Shown here: in pieces, positions 34,726-47,449 of the stretch
Numbering within the stretch: the stretch's first letter is position 1
Layout: every line of letters starts with the position of its first letter
NCBI GenBank assembly: GCA_030549335.1
Contig: CM060188.1
Span: forward strand, 14,139,501-14,203,500
Direction: 5' to 3'
DNA from: Pontederia crassipes
Taxonomy: Eukaryota; Streptophyta; Magnoliopsida; Commelinales; Pontederiaceae
Length of the DNA: 64,000 bases
Made by a program: the position numbers and the translations under genes
The notes under the pieces: model-generated
Told to the model about the DNA's origin: nothing
What the model saw: the letters and a program-made list of their open reading frames with translations, nothing else
Databases searched by the model: none

Positions 34726-36381
34726 TTTCATATTTTGATTTACATAACACCAAACTCACCTAAGATAAATTATTAATTAACATATTATTATTATTATTAT
34801 TACACGAGAAAAAACAATAGTTTATCAAACAAGAATACTATTTTTGGGGTTAACATTAATATTATGAAAGTAATAAATTATAACTTCAATGTAGTAAATG
34901 ATTAAGAGTATGTTATTATTGAAATTTTCATATGTCATATAATACGTTGTGAAATATGTTTAAAATCATAATATTTTAGTAACATTTGATTCAATATATT
35001 TGAATTTGACTCCGAATATGAAATAATAATAATAGCTTGAATATGTTCATAATTGCTGTACTAGTTACTGTCTTGTTATTATTGGTAATCAAAGCCTATA
35101 ATATTCTGTACTCTCCAAGAAGGAAAGCACGTCTGTAAATTCCAAAAATCCTATAAATTCTTTGCACACCCAAAGAAGGAAAGCACATCAAAGAATTCCA
35201 TTTTTTGCAAAACTTTTATATATGAACAATTATTGCTTGCAAGAAAAAATAAAGTAGTAAACAATCAACAAATTATTGCACCTATAATTGTACAATCCAG
35301 GCATGACGGATCTGATTTGTACAAGATGCCTAATATATGCATAAGTAGCCTCTTAATTGCTAATCCTACAACGAATTCACTTTCTTATACAACCACAAAA
35401 ATTCTTCACGGTAACATAAAGATAGAATTGTCAAACAGTGTGTAGAAAATTTAATAATCTGTTTCATTTGAACATTAGAAATTATTTTCGACTGTTCAAG
35501 AGGAACCGAAAAGAATGTTACGAAAATCTCAACAATTATTTTTCCTCCTCCACAGTCAATGATACGATACAGTAAACAGATTCCAAAAGTAATATAATTT
35601 TTTTTAAAAAAAAAGTAGCTAAAAACCCAAGCAGAACTAATTGGCAAATTTATGATTTCCAAAACCATATGACACTTAAATGATTATTAGCAGCTCAAGT
35701 TGTTAGTTACCTAAAATTGTTAAGCAAATCTTGTTCATTAAAAATCATCCTTTTTTTTTCTTTCTTCTGCTTCTTTCTTCAATGGTTTAAGACAGTACTC
35801 TGCAATTAAATAAATTTAATTCATTTGCCAACTAGGAACTCTTAAAAAAAACCCCTCTGATATTTAGCAATGCAATCAATTGTCGTTTGAAGGGAATTAA
35901 TGCTTAGGCAAGACAGAAAACACGTCCAAAACTCATGCTCATATCGATTATAAAATTTATAAGTCACAATTTTTGTGCTCATATCGATTATAAAATTTCT
36001 TTTGAAAATCTTAATATTAAGAGACTTAATAATCTTATCTCTAATAACATGTTCGGAAAAAAAAATATTCGTGACCTTACTTGGCATCCGTGTCGCAATG
36101 ATGCTGTTACATAGAAGGCAACTCCGAGGCCCATGAGAGCCCATTACCTTTTCTTGACCCTCCCACTAATCCCAAGCAAACGCCTGGAAACTAATCCGGG
36201 AAGACGGTCAACCGTCCCGGCGGAACAATCCGGACGCTAACGAGTCAGCCTACGTGGACACTCCCATCAACAACCAACGCGTGAGAGGGGCACCGTCGTA
36301 AACTCACCGAACGATGGATTCGTTGTTGTAACAGGTCGACGCCCCACGTTTAGTACCGCCACGGTCCCAAGTCGACGGTTT
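34726..36381. other. AT-rich spacer and upstream region of the PHD-RING gene
   Basis: AT-rich with no coding signal up to about 36130. The last 250 bp are GC-richer and hold ACGT-type cores (CTACGTGG near 36250, CCCACGTT near 36345). A roughly 25-bp sequence around CTCATATCGATTATAAAATTT is repeated directly near 35937 and 35975. Confidence 0.45.
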
Positions 36382-36389
36382 TATATAAA
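36382..36389 (+). promoter_or_regulatory. TATA box of the PHD-RING gene
   Basis: TATATAAA followed about 30 bp later by a pyrimidine-rich leader. The first, non-coding exon would run from about 36415 to 36514, ending CAG/GTACCG. An acceptor TTTCAG at 36884-36889 opens the coding exon. Confidence 0.6.
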
Positions 36390-36915
36390 TCTGACGACTA
36401 CGCGGCTCGTCGCTTCCGCTTCTCCTCCTCAGTCCTCCCTTCCTCCCTCTTTACCTGCGTCAAAGCCCCCGTTCCGTTCTCCTCCGTCTGCTCCGTTCCC
36501 ATCGATCACAGCAGGTACCGTTACATATTTTTCTCCTTTCTAAGAAATATAAAATATAAAAGTATTTTTTCGAAAATTAAAAGAAAAATGAGGAGGAAGC
36601 GTAGAGGAAGTCCTCTTCTGTACAGTTCACCTACTTGCTCCTTTCTCTCTATATCTCTCTCACCTAATAAAATATATTTTTGAAAAAAAGAAAAATAATT
36701 ATGATTAGAAATTTAAATCGAGAAAATAGTGAAACCAAAATTCGGCGCAAAGAAATGCTTGCGATCCCATCTTCTAATATTCGCGGCTATATTTTTCTTA
36801 AAAAGGAAATATTGGAAAAATATTTGGTTTCCGTTATTTTTCTTTATTTCTTTCCTTTCTAAACTTGAGCTTTCGGATCCCTGTTTCAGGCAGGGGACCT
36901 TCTTTGTGGGCGGAT

Positions 36916-39900
36916 ATGAGGAAGAGGAGGACCGCCGGGCGGCGGAGGACCACCGGGCGCGGAGAAGGCGGAGGTCGGAGGCTCGGTCGGGGGCGGTCCA
37001 GAGCGGTGGCGGCGGGCGAATCCGACGACGGCGATGAGGAGTACGTAGCAGGAGAGGAGGAGAGTTCCGGTGAGTCGAGTCCGGCGACGCCTGGTGGCTC
37101 CGATGATGAGGAGGAGGAGTTCCAGTTCGGCGATTCGTCCGACGAGGAGGCGGCGGCTACGGCTGAGGTGGAGCTTGACGACGATGATGATGAGGAAGGT
37201 GAGGAGGAGGACGACGACGATCTATTGGGGGCGTCGAGATCGATTCGCCGCAGGGGGTGCGGCAATCGCGCAAATGGTAAGATGAGGAAATTTAGGGTTT
37301 CGGATGAGGAGGAGTTGGAGCAATCGAGATCGAAGCCTTCTCAAAGGGTTTCCTACAATAATCGGAATGGAATCATTGGTAAATTTAGGGTCTCGGATGA
37401 AGACGAGGAGGAGGAGGTAGAATTGGAAAATTTGAGATGGAAGTCTCGAAGTGCTTCTTCCCATAAGCGCAATGGTGTGTTAAATAAATTTAGGGTTTCA
37501 GATGTTGATGAAGACGGGGAGACAGAGGAGATCACAAGACTGAACAACAAGAGGCAGCCAGCTTCTTGCAATAATCACAATGGAACAGTGAATAAATTTG
37601 GGGCTTCAGATAATGATGACGATGAGGAGCTGGATGATTTATTGGCTCCAAGGAGGAACGAGGCAAAATCTAGCCTTAGACCTCCAAGGCGGAATTCTGT
37701 TGATTCTGATTATGAAGTGGATGAAGAGGAGGAACAAGAGGACCGTTTTGCTCCCAGGAGGATCACAAAAAAATCTAGTTCTAGACCTCCAAGACAGAAT
37801 TCTGTTGATTCAGATTACCAAGTAGATGAAGAGGAGGAACAGGGGGATGAATTATCTCCAAGGAGGAATATGGCAAAATCTAGTGTTAGACCTCCAAGAC
37901 GAAATTCTGTTGATTCGGATTATGAAGTGGATGAAGAGGAGGAGGACGACGAAGAAGATTACGTCGATGATGAGGATTTTTCACTAGATGCAGAAGATGT
38001 GGATGATGGAGAGGGTTCCTCAAATTTGAAGATAATCGGCAATAGGCGTCAAAAGCAAAAATCAAGGGGAAAACAAAAGGGCAGGAAGGGAAGGCCGAAG
38101 AGATTTGAATATGATGATGATTTTCTCGTGGAGGAGGGTGAAGAGAGGAAGATAAGGACAAGGAGGGTCAACTATGATGATGATTTTATAGTGGATGAGG
38201 ACAAAGGCAGGAAGAGAAGGCCAAGGAGATCTGAATATGATGACGATTTTATAGTAGAGGATGAGGGGACGAAGAGAAGGCCTAAGAGATTGGAATATGA
38301 TGATTTTATTGTGGATGAGGATGAGGATTCAAAACGTCCAAAGAGGAAAAAGGCAGGGAAAGGTAACAAGAAGAAGAGGAATAAGAGAGCAAGGATGACA
38401 ATGAAGTTGTCAGAATCAGAGGCTTCAGATCCCGATTTTGTGAGTTCTGATGATGATTTTGAAGAGAAAGACAAGGTTGCATTGAATAATCACAGGAAGA
38501 GGATCAAGAATGGTAAGAAAGGGAATAGAGGGTCAAGAAAATTGAAGGCATCTGCAGATAGATCAGAGTCGTCATCATCTTCATTATCTGACTCAGATTT
38601 TGAGATCTCTGAAGAAGAGTTGAGAGATTTGGGAATCGTCGAAGGGGTTTTAAATCGGCCACAGCCAAAGAGGATCTTTGCAGAAAGGAACGAAGAAGAT
38701 AAAGGTAAAGAGAAAGTAAATGATGAATCTGGGAAACAGGTGTGTGGGATATGTTTGTCAGAGGAACAAAAGAGAACTGTCCAAGGAGTGCTAAATTGTT
38801 GTACACATTACTTCTGCTTCGCCTGCATAGTTGCATGGTCCAAAGTGGAGTCACGATGTCCTGTTTGCAAAAGGAGATTTGAGACGATTACCAAGTCATC
38901 AAGATCGGATTCAACACTTGAACCGAAGAAGGCAGTTATAAAGGTCCAAAAGCGCGATCAGGTATTCTATTATTTGGTCTTGTATCTTGAAATTTTTCTC
39001 TATGTAGTTCGTCTTTGGGACTATACATCTCCATTAGGTACTGAATTCTGATGTAACTAATATAAAATGGATGAAGTTTTTGTAGAGCTTCTTGCTGGGA
39101 TAGACAGTTTCAAGCAAGTGTGATTTCCATCTAGCATTCTGCTTGTTTTCATTTACTGTTATTACATAACTGTTTTGTACTTCGCTAAGTGTGCACATGG
39201 AAAATAGTTAGAAGTGTTCTTTCTTTTCCTGGGAATTACTGCATGAGCATTCCGCTCTGAAAAAAAGATAAAGCATGAACAACAAATCACAAGAGATATA
39301 TGTTAAGAATCACTGCAACAGTGTTTTTCATTTTCAGTATACTTTTATATGAAACAGCACAAGTCATCCATTTCAATTTTGATCCTGCATGATCCATTTC
39401 TTTGTCTTCTGCCAGAACTAGAATAGACGAAGTATTAAGTTGCAGGAATGTGTCAATATTTGCTTGTCAAGCATTAGAAGATTACCAGCTTGCTAGTCAT
39501 CCTGCTTTGTCTTCTACCTGCGAGAATTTGGTTCTTCTATCTCTATGTTCATCTGTACATTCTCATTTTTCATATAGGCTCACTTCATGCCCCTGTACAT
39601 TTACATACCGTATGTTTATTCAGATAACATGATTTTATATATTCATAATTAAATTTTCTAGAGCTTACGGGTTATTGCTGTGTTTTATGAAGGTATATCA
39701 ACCTTCTGAAGAAGAAATCAGGCGCATGCTTGATCCATATGAGAATGTGGTATGCATGGAATGCCAACAGGGTGGAGATGATAGTCTAATGCTATTATGT
39801 GATATATGTGATTCCTCTGCACACACTTACTGTGTTGGTCTTGGGAGGGAAGTACCAGAAGGAAACTGGTACTGTGAATGTTGTAGATCTGCTACAGATG

Positions 39901-40802
39901 GCTTATTGTATCCACAAACTCAGGATACAGTTTCTGATCATCAAGAAAACAATTTTGAGTTTTCAGTTCGCAGCATCGAGACAGAGGGCACTGGAGATGC
40001 ATGTGCAGAGTTGCAGCGCCCTATCTCTTTACCTGGTCAACACACAATACGAGGATTTGATCTGAATGTTTCCCCTCGATTGGATGAAGATTATGTAGCG
40101 ACATCCCAAGCTTCTGGTGGTGGGGCATCTACTCTTTCTGGTAGACGTGAAATTCACAGGCGTATACGCTTAATCTTATCTAACAGTAGACGGAACCAAA
40201 ATTCTTCTGGTTCAGTTATTCCACATAATAATTTGCAAAGTAATGTTATCACCTTAGCACCTGAACGACCTGCTGGAAGTCTACATGGTTCAGATGGGAT
40301 GATCTTACTCAACTCAGCACTCTCTGCTGAACCTTGTCCACAGAACACTACACCTTTCCTGTCAAATGCTAGTTTTGTTCCATGCACGTATAATGTTGGA
40401 AGCAGTTTCCGACATGTTGAAGGTGCCAAGGAGCAAGTGCAATCCATGGTAAAACGCCATCTAAAAGATTTGTCCAGGGAACTTCAGTTGGGTATGTCAG
40501 TTTATAACTTTTTCTTTTTTTATTTTATATTCATGTTAGACCTTCTTTGAACTGATTTTATGCTATTATTTGAAGAACATACGACCTTTAAAGAGATTGT
40601 CAGTCGTTCTACACACACCATTTTAGCAGCTTGTGGAATTGAGCACAAAAGGAGAATGGTTTCTAGCTCCGTTCATCCACCCAGCAATTGCTCCCATTAT
40701 TTGGACCGTGAACCTGCACATCTGGTTGACAGTTGCTGCTCGTTTTGCTTCAACTCGTTCGTCAAGGATGTGGTTCAGAATATTTTGCATACAATATCCT
40801 AA
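36916..40802 (+). CDS. PHD and RING finger protein with acidic repeat N-terminus (PHRF1-like)
   Basis: Three coding exons: 36916-38961, 39693-40491 and 40576-40802; 1023 aa. The ATG lies 27 bp inside exon 2; a 5'-UTR intron (36515-36889) precedes it. Residues 1-600 are highly charged, with basic MRKRRTAGRRRTTGRG at the start and long Asp/Glu runs, and carry three separate tandem repeat families. A C3HC4 RING follows at about 610-654 (CGICL, CTHYFCFAC, CPVC), then a C4HC3 PHD at about 703-748 (CMECQQGGDDSLMLLC, CDICDSSAH, GNWYCECC). The C-terminus includes KDLSRELQLG and STHTILAACGIEH, typical of plant PHRF1-like proteins. This pairing suggests a nuclear E3 ubiquitin ligase that reads histone tails; its substrate is unknown. 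The intron between RING and PHD is phase 0. The final exon has FVKDVVQNIL, a good match to the family's end. Confidence 0.9.
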
Positions 40803-42129
40803 AGAGAATTACAATATTTTGCTATGCCGATCTGGCCACTTTCTCAACTGGCTCTCTTGGAAATGACAAAGGTCAAGTTGATCCTCAGCATTTGAGTTCG
40901 GTTTGTGTGTGCTGCCCCCAAATGGATTAGATGGCATCACTTTAACAGCACACTGTTAGGACCAAATTCGGTTGTTACCAACTTACGATAGCTTTGGAGA
41001 TTGATACAAAGCCAAATTGCTGTACAAATGAGGACAAAGTTAGTTGAAAGATAGGATGGGTGGTCACATTCTTCTGCTGCTTGCAGCCATATCCGTCAAG
41101 TTTTTTGTCCTAATGCAGACGAACCCGTCTCTTTTTATATCTTCATTTCTAGTTCATTAGACATTGTTCAGGAACTGTTCCATTATTCATATGTTGAACA
41201 TGCGAGTTGCCTTCCTAGGCAGCAAAAGACTCCATAGACCAAAATTCCAAGAACACAAGGAACTGTAGTTCTAATTCTTTGTTCCCTGAAACTCTTGTTA
41301 ATTTACAACAATTCAAAAGTATATACTGTGATGTTCAACAATGGTGTGCTGGTATGGATGTTAACCCGTCAAGTTTTTGCTCGTGAACTCTGAGGATCTT
41401 GACACGAAAGTATTTGAATTACAAATACAATCCAATACGTGAGGATCTTGTTCTCATATTTTCATGGAATTAATGGCAGTAGGTGTGAATCATGTGATCC
41501 CAGTATACTTAATACTTGATCTAGACCTATAGAGCTCGATGACCTTTTTCTTAAAATCTTTTTTGGATTGATATGAATCAGAGTTGTTTATGTTGACACT
41601 GTGTCAATCTTCATGTGTTTTGATCCGACTAACATCTATTTGTTCTGAATTTTTTTCATTCACCACATGACCTTCATAATAACTTAATTGCTTATTCTGT
41701 ATTTATGAAATGTTTGCTGAATTCGCTTTGTCCGATTCTCGTGGAGTTGATGTAATAATTCGTGCAATCAATCGTGATTATAAGTTAGAATTTACAAAGA
41801 CTTGTTCATCTCGATCGTTTAAGTTCAAATTACACATCTTTGTTCCCAAAATCTTGGGAATGGACATAATAATAATGCGAAAATGTTTCCCCTTGGTCCT
41901 TGTGAACGTACATTATGATTTGAAAATGGTGGTGGATGAAATCACTTGTGCCTTTTTTCGCTTTATAGAATTGTGACTTACTAAGAAGAGCTGGTGACCG
42001 TTGGGGGTGGATACAAGTCAGGCCTTTGGTGAACATTTTATGGTTCGACCTTTTTTGAGTCTTCCTTGATTCGTCTACACTTTTGGAAGTCTTTCAAGCC
42101 ATCGAGGACTTCACAAATGTCATGCCATT
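40803..42129. other. 3' flank of the PHD-RING gene and spacer
   Basis: Contains the gene's 3' UTR (end not visible) and then AT-rich spacer. The frame at 41710-41976 may be part of the decayed gypsy element just downstream. Confidence 0.4.
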
Positions 42130-42550
42130 GAAGCTTCCCAAATGATTAACATGGAGTTGATCATGCCATCAACTTGATCCCAATATTGAAGTCCCCTGTC
42201 AGAGTCCCTTATCGACTCACAGAGCTCGGGAAGCAACTAACTGAGGTTGTCGACGACGCAGAAGTCGTGCGATTCTCAAGGTGGCCGGCCTTATGGTGCC
42301 CATTTCTCTTTTAGAAGTAGCATGGCCTTTTTGCCCGAATATGCATCGACTATTGTGCTCTTAACAAAATGACGATGAACGAGGTAACATTTATGGACTT
42401 GTTTGATTAACTGGAGGAAGCACGATGGTTCACAAAATTGAATTTTCGCTCAGGCTATTTACAATTGTCGTCGGAGACTTGAATAGGATATGTCATTTAA
42501 CCTCATCAATACTCATGCCAAGTTCTGTACTTTGATGCAATGTTATAAAA
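42130..42550 (+). mobile_element. Ty3/gypsy fossil: reverse-transcriptase fragment
   Basis: Pieces of translation follow the start of a Ty3/gypsy reverse transcriptase: ELGKQLTEVV, then an ALNK-like stretch and LFD with ARWFTKLNFRSGY. The copy is heavily broken and only a few hundred bases are recognisable. No LTR was identified. Old. Confidence 0.6.
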
Positions 42551-42657
42551 TCCGACAGCATAAATTAAATAGTTATTATATAAAAGATTACTTTTTTATA
42601 ATTATAAATAAAAGAATATCCATATATATGATGAAAAATAAAAAAAAGAGATATACA

Positions 42658-42729
<72 letters not shown>
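42658..42729. repeat. (ATT)n microsatellite
   Basis: About 24 uninterrupted ATT units followed by a short TATA run. Confidence 0.95.
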
Positions 42730-42735
<6 letters not shown>

Positions 42736-43042
42736 TGCAAGCACAACTAATGTGTCTTAAAAATTTTAATTTTTTGTTCTAAACATTTTTCCATATAGTC
42801 ACTCAAACCCGCTAGATCGACATATTGCTCTTGCATTTTTGACCGAATTAATACGGATCAATCTCAAGAGAGATTTTGAAGTGACCCGTACGATCATTTT
42901 GAAACATCAGTCCAAATCCATAGTGGGTTTTACAGCCTTGATGTCATTTGGCCTCATCATTTGACCTCCAACACTTCCTTGATCAGTTAGTAATGGAATC
43001 TTGATGGTATGATCCGTGAAGAGCACTTCCAACACATTCATT

Positions 43043-43497
43043 AAGCGACGTTTAGTTGCATAATAAAGCAAAAAATAAGTGCTTAGTCAAACAGGTAGCA
43101 AAATAAAATTAACTCAATCAATGTACATTTTTTATGAAACCATCTTTGAACTCATGATACCACTATTTTATTTTACGAAAATGCAAAATTTGTATTCCAT
43201 CAAAATAAAAGAATAGAGGTATTATCACTGTTTTCATTTTTTATCATTTTTTTATAATTTAATCATATATTATTATATTATTATTATAAATAATAATACT
43301 AAATGCCAAATATTGATAATAAAATAATTTAATTATTATATTTTTAAAAGTTATTTCTTTTACCCAAAATAAAGAAGAGAATAAAAATATGACTCCTAAT
43401 TATTCTCTAAAAATTATTATTCTCTAAAAATTATTATTCTTCTAAATAACTTTTATTATTCTTTAAAAATTATTCTTCATTCAAACATGGCTCCTAA
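43043..43497. mobile_element. AT-rich MITE, family member 1
   Basis: The left end AGCGACGTTTAGTTGCAT and the reverse complement of the right end, GGAGCCATGTTTGAATGAA, are similar. The AT-rich interior closely resembles the element at 52994-53412. Flanking TTA/TAA could be a 3-bp target duplication as in PIF/Harbinger MITEs. No protein. Confidence 0.45.
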
Positions 43498-44808
43498 TTA
43501 AGTATTCAAAATGTTGCGGTAAAATGAATTTTACATCCAGCGTGAAAAATGTGCCTTGTGCAATCAAACCTGCAATGCCTTGGACATGTCGTGACGCATG
43601 GCCAGCTGAAGATGGATGGGGGTACGAAGTGGTAACAAAACTCTATTAAAGATGTCGAGGATTGATCAGAACAAACAACCTTAATAATTTGATCATCCAA
43701 CTTAGATGGCTAGCTTATAGTCGCACTGTAATCAATTCATGTGTGAAAGCTATCACGAGTCAGTTATATGCCACTAGTTATATATATGGACATGATATCT
43801 GATATGCTGGTTCACCATCCGATTATAAGACTTCCAGGTTTGGATACTGCTACTGTTCTGGGTGAGTTTTTGAAAGTGCTCCAACTTTGGTCCTACTTTG
43901 TGCATGCCATTCAGATACATGAACTCTGATAAGCACATGAGAGTTTGCTGATGCCTTGTCACATTGAAATTAGTCAATAGTTGAAATCAAACGCAATATC
44001 CTTCTCAACGCACCATAAGAGGACATGAGAAAAGATCGGTCGACGGAAGCATTCTGTTACATGCACTTGAAGCTTCCAATATTATGTGCAATCAGATAAT
44101 CAATCAAGTGAGCTTTTTCTTCGGTACTTGGCAATATCATGATAGCTTTCCTTAAAGTTTCAACGGTGAATGCACTGCTGGATGGGCAACCAAAGCAACA
44201 TCAACTGCATATTAATTGGGTAAGGATCAAATATCTGAGCACAATGTTCATGCAGAATGGAAAGATTCAACTTTTTTCTGATCTCATGTTCTGCCAAGTA
44301 CAGGAATGCCACCTTTGCAATAAGCGGCACAAGGAGGGGCCAGCGAGTTCAATAAGTTACATCCTGTCTGCAGGGTTCAATAAGCATATGTATCATGCAT
44401 GATACAGCGTTTCTGACCAAATGATGCAGGATCCATCTAAATGATCCCGAGATGGGACATCAGTGGACAAATCCTAATGTAGGAGGCAGACCTGCGATCA
44501 GTTCATCCGGTCTTTTACTGATGAAGATCTGATAAAGAGAGCACTTGGGCTGTGGCCACATGCAAAATGGCAGACATCCACTCTCCTTGCTGGTAAAAGA
44601 GTAAGCAGATTCCAGTACGCATTTGTGTATGTGCAGCTCGTAGTCGAATGCGCACTCCTTGTAATTTTTTTCACTGTTTCATTATAACATGTCATCGCAT
44701 ATATTTGTGATCTTATATGTGTCAAGTGTCAAATTCACATCATTCGCTTTCCTTCGGCGTCAACTTCTCACGCGTACGGGCATGTAAGTGGATTCGGTCT
44801 CCACCACG
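43498..44808. other. Spacer and upstream region of the C2H2 gene
   Basis: Mixed-composition DNA without recognised genes or transposon ends. The last 100 bp are GC-richer and lead into the TATA box of the zinc-finger gene. Confidence 0.4.
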
Positions 44809-44815
44809 TATAAAA
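44809..44815 (+). promoter_or_regulatory. TATA box of the C2H2 zinc-finger gene
   Basis: TATAAAA lies 44 bp upstream of the start codon, implying a very short leader of about 10-20 nt. A CACG core (CCACCACGTA) overlaps its left side. Confidence 0.6.
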
Positions 44816-44858
44816 GCTTCGTCGTGGTTCTCGAACTTGGCGAGCCAAGTTGTTAAAA

Positions 44859-45374
44859 ATGGCAGATGACTCCAGAGCGAGCCAGGGCGTGAGGCTCTTC
44901 GGCTTTGCGGTGACCGCAGACGACGGCGCGAGGGGCGGCCGAGATGGCGATGAAGAACGCCGTGCATGGGAGAGAAGCAGGAGGTTCGAGTGCCACTACT
45001 GCGGCCGCGAATTCGCCAACTCGCAAGCCCTGGGCGGCCACCAGAACGCCCACAAGAAAGAGCGCCAACGCGCCCGGCGCTCCCAGTACCTTCACGCCGC
45101 GGCGGCGGCGCGTGGGCACCCTTCGCATGACCGCGCCGTAGCTGCCTCTTCCGCGACTCCGGTTAACGTCGCCTCGCAGTACTACGGCACCGGCCGGCCG
45201 CATGGCTTTGCTTTGCATATGAACCCACGGCCGCAGCAGATGTCGTTCCCGGCGTCTTGCCCGTGTCTGGCGGGCCAGTCGCCGGCGCTGTTTGGGATTG
45301 GCCGGAGTGCGGATGATGCAGAGACCGCTGGGATTGATCTTCATCTCAGCTTAGCGCCTTCTTCGGCTCCTTAG
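44859..45374 (+). CDS. Single C2H2 zinc-finger protein with EAR repression motif (GIS/ZFP5-6-8 type)
   Basis: Intronless, 171 aa, GC-rich. A single plant C2H2 finger ([20 protein letters not shown]) has ligands C45, C48, H61 and H65 and the plant-specific QALGGH helix. The N-terminal VRLFGFAV (from 11) and the C-terminal DLHLSL EAR motif (160-165) are shared with GIS, ZFP5, ZFP6 and ZFP8 of Arabidopsis. Those are nuclear regulators of trichome and root-hair formation acting downstream of gibberellin and cytokinin; EAR motifs recruit TOPLESS co-repressors. Which member it matches cannot be settled by eye. The start at [10 protein letters not shown] is the first ATG after the TATA box. It stands alone, with transposon-rich DNA on both sides. 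Confidence 0.9.
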   Translation: MADDSRASQGVRLFGFAVTADDGARGGRDGDEERRAWERSRRFECHYCGREFANSQALGGHQNAHKKERQRARRSQYLHAAAAARGHPSHDRAVAASSATPVNVASQYYGTGRPHGFALHMNPRPQQMSFPASCPCLAGQSPALFGIGRSADDAETAGIDLHLSLAPSSAP

Positions 45375-46380
45375 ATCGATCTCTCTTTCTGTCTCTATTT
45401 TTCTTTTGTAAGGTTCCGATTGAGTATATTGAGCAATGTGGCCTTTCGGAAGCAAAAGAGAAGTTTGAATAAGTGCCTAATAATTGAACTTTACTTATCT
45501 GCCAATTTCTATTAGTTTTCAGATTTGATCATCTTAATATATATTCAGCAAACACTATATTTTTCTAAAATCATTCATTTTTTTAAATTCATTTCGATTT
45601 ATTATTCTTTTTGGTGATTAATAAATTACTATTAAAAATATATACATGATTCTATGTTGACATTTTTTTCTCCTCAACATTAATTTATACATAAATACGT
45701 AAAATTATACTTAAAAAGTCATGACCAAAAGTTCAATCGGCGTCATACTTTTTATAAATAATATAATAAATAAGGATTTGATGATGTGGACGCCCTTCCT
45801 ATCATGGCGTCCATTGGATGTGCGATCAACGATAGGGGGGCTTCCCACGATGGCCTCTCCTTTGATTCCGACACCTTAGATGTTCACACCTTGACTCGTG
45901 CCTAGACATTCACACTCGCACACTCGTTGCTGTCGTGCCTTGCCCTTGCCAACGCTTGCGCTAATCCTCAGCCAATGTCAATACTCACCATTGTTGACTC
46001 TCACTTTGCCACCATTGGACGCTTGCGCACTTGCCTTTGTTGTGCCTCACCCTCGCTAGCTAGCAACGCTTCTGCCGATCCTTGTCATTGTCAATCCTCT
46101 CATCGATTCTCACCGCCCTCGTTGTCATTGACCCTTGACGCCACTGACCCTTGTGCCCTCGCTCACCCTCGACGTTTGTGACCTAGACGACGCTCCAACA
46201 TTGACTCCCCTTTTTTGGTGCTTTGCATTTTGTGACTTAGGCCGATGATGCTCACTGTCGATCTCGCAAGGTCGATTCCCCACTCTACGTTGTTGATCGT
46301 CAACCTCACATCGGATTGTTGAAATCTTGCACCCTCATCTTCGTCACCCCTGCATTCGACAAAACCCTACGACATGGACA
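45375..46380. other. Spacer downstream of the C2H2 gene
   Basis: AT-rich to about 45770, then a GC-richer stretch (45780-46380) of loosely repeated CTCGC/CCTTG/TTGCC motifs that resembles the core of a decayed non-autonomous transposon. No ends were found and no protein is supported. Confidence 0.4.
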
Positions 46381-46384
46381 ATTT

Positions 46385-47440
46385 TTTTTAAAACGAAAAA
46401 ATATTGGATTAAGGAATGATGTTAACATTGTCCGAATACAATAGTATGGGGATTTCCTGAGGGGGAAGATCCTCCCAAAATAGATCTAATCATCTACCAA
46501 CAGCGCTAATTGATCCGCCTCTAAGTTAGCACCACGACTAATGTGGTTACACTAGAAGTTGGAAAAGATTGAGAAATGAATATGATATCACTAATAATTC
46601 TATGAAGCCGCCAGGGTATTGGATGCTTCATGTTGATTATGTCTATAGCAATCTTCTAGTCCGTCTCCAAAATGACGTCAGGAAGACCCAAGCGACAATA
46701 GTGTTTAGTCCAACATCTAGCTTTCAGCACCGAATCAAATTTCTCATGTAAAGCCCCTGCACAAACAAATTTAATGTTAGAAGATCTAGCAAAGTAGCAT
46801 ACCCTCTAACCTCTGCCCTCCCTACAAAGGAGCCATTCGTATTAAGTTTGAACTAAGGTGGGGGCTCCCAACACCTCAAAGATTAAGGTGTTAAGGAATT
46901 CCCCTCAAGCATATTTGGTTTCAACTCATGATACCTTGCACATTGTGGCAGTTGTTGTAATGAAATTAAACTAAGCATCATTTCTACAATGCCAATTTTT
47001 CCATAAAGTTAAGTCAAAAAGTTTATGAAAAGGAGCACAAATACTTGGATCAAGAGAGGAGTTTCCCTCATAGATCCAATCACCAACATACCAAGAATTG
47101 AAATAGCTTAGGATAAAATTGTTTCAATTCTAAATGGCAAAGGTGCAAGGAGAACGGGCATTCAAAAAATATATGAGCACATGTTTCAGCACTAGTAGAT
47201 CGACATAATGAGCAAAGAGAGGTAAGAGCGGGATTAAAATTTGAGAGCAAGTGGTTTGTAGGGAGACAGTTATGAGCTATTTTTCACAGAAGGATATGCA
47301 CTTTAGGGGGGAACTTAACATTCCAAATTATGTTCCAACCTGACCATCCAACACATGGTGGGCACAAGGGGCATGCTAATAAAGTTATAAACAGATTTAA
47401 CATCTGAGCTAGAAAGAGGTTATCTTGAATAGATCTATTT
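46385..47440 (-). mobile_element. L1-type LINE remnant (zf-RVT and RNase H part)
   Basis: On the minus strand the translation in pieces resembles the plant L1 zinc-binding RT tail (WNVKFPPKVHILLW, then SLCRSTSAETCAHIFFECPF) and the RNase H-like domain after it (DIINMKHPIPWRLHRIISDI). An A-run (reading TTTTTTTT on the + strand at about 46385) may be the poly-A tail. The copy lacks its 5' two thirds and has several frame breaks. Confidence 0.65.
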
Positions 47441-47449
47441 TTAACGTGC

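Noticed and set aside
30339-34730. CTACA before the left LTR as a 5-bp target duplication of the copia-type element
   Set aside because: The bases after the right LTR are TTTCA; the likeness is to the LTR's own terminal CCTACA, not to a flanking repeat.
36834-38474. Serine-rich open frames antisense to the PHD-RING gene
   Set aside because: Mirror images of GAG/GAT-rich acidic codons; no domains.
44853-45344. 163-codon open frame antisense to the C2H2 gene
   Set aside because: By-product of high GC; the sense frame has a perfect zinc finger and EAR motif.
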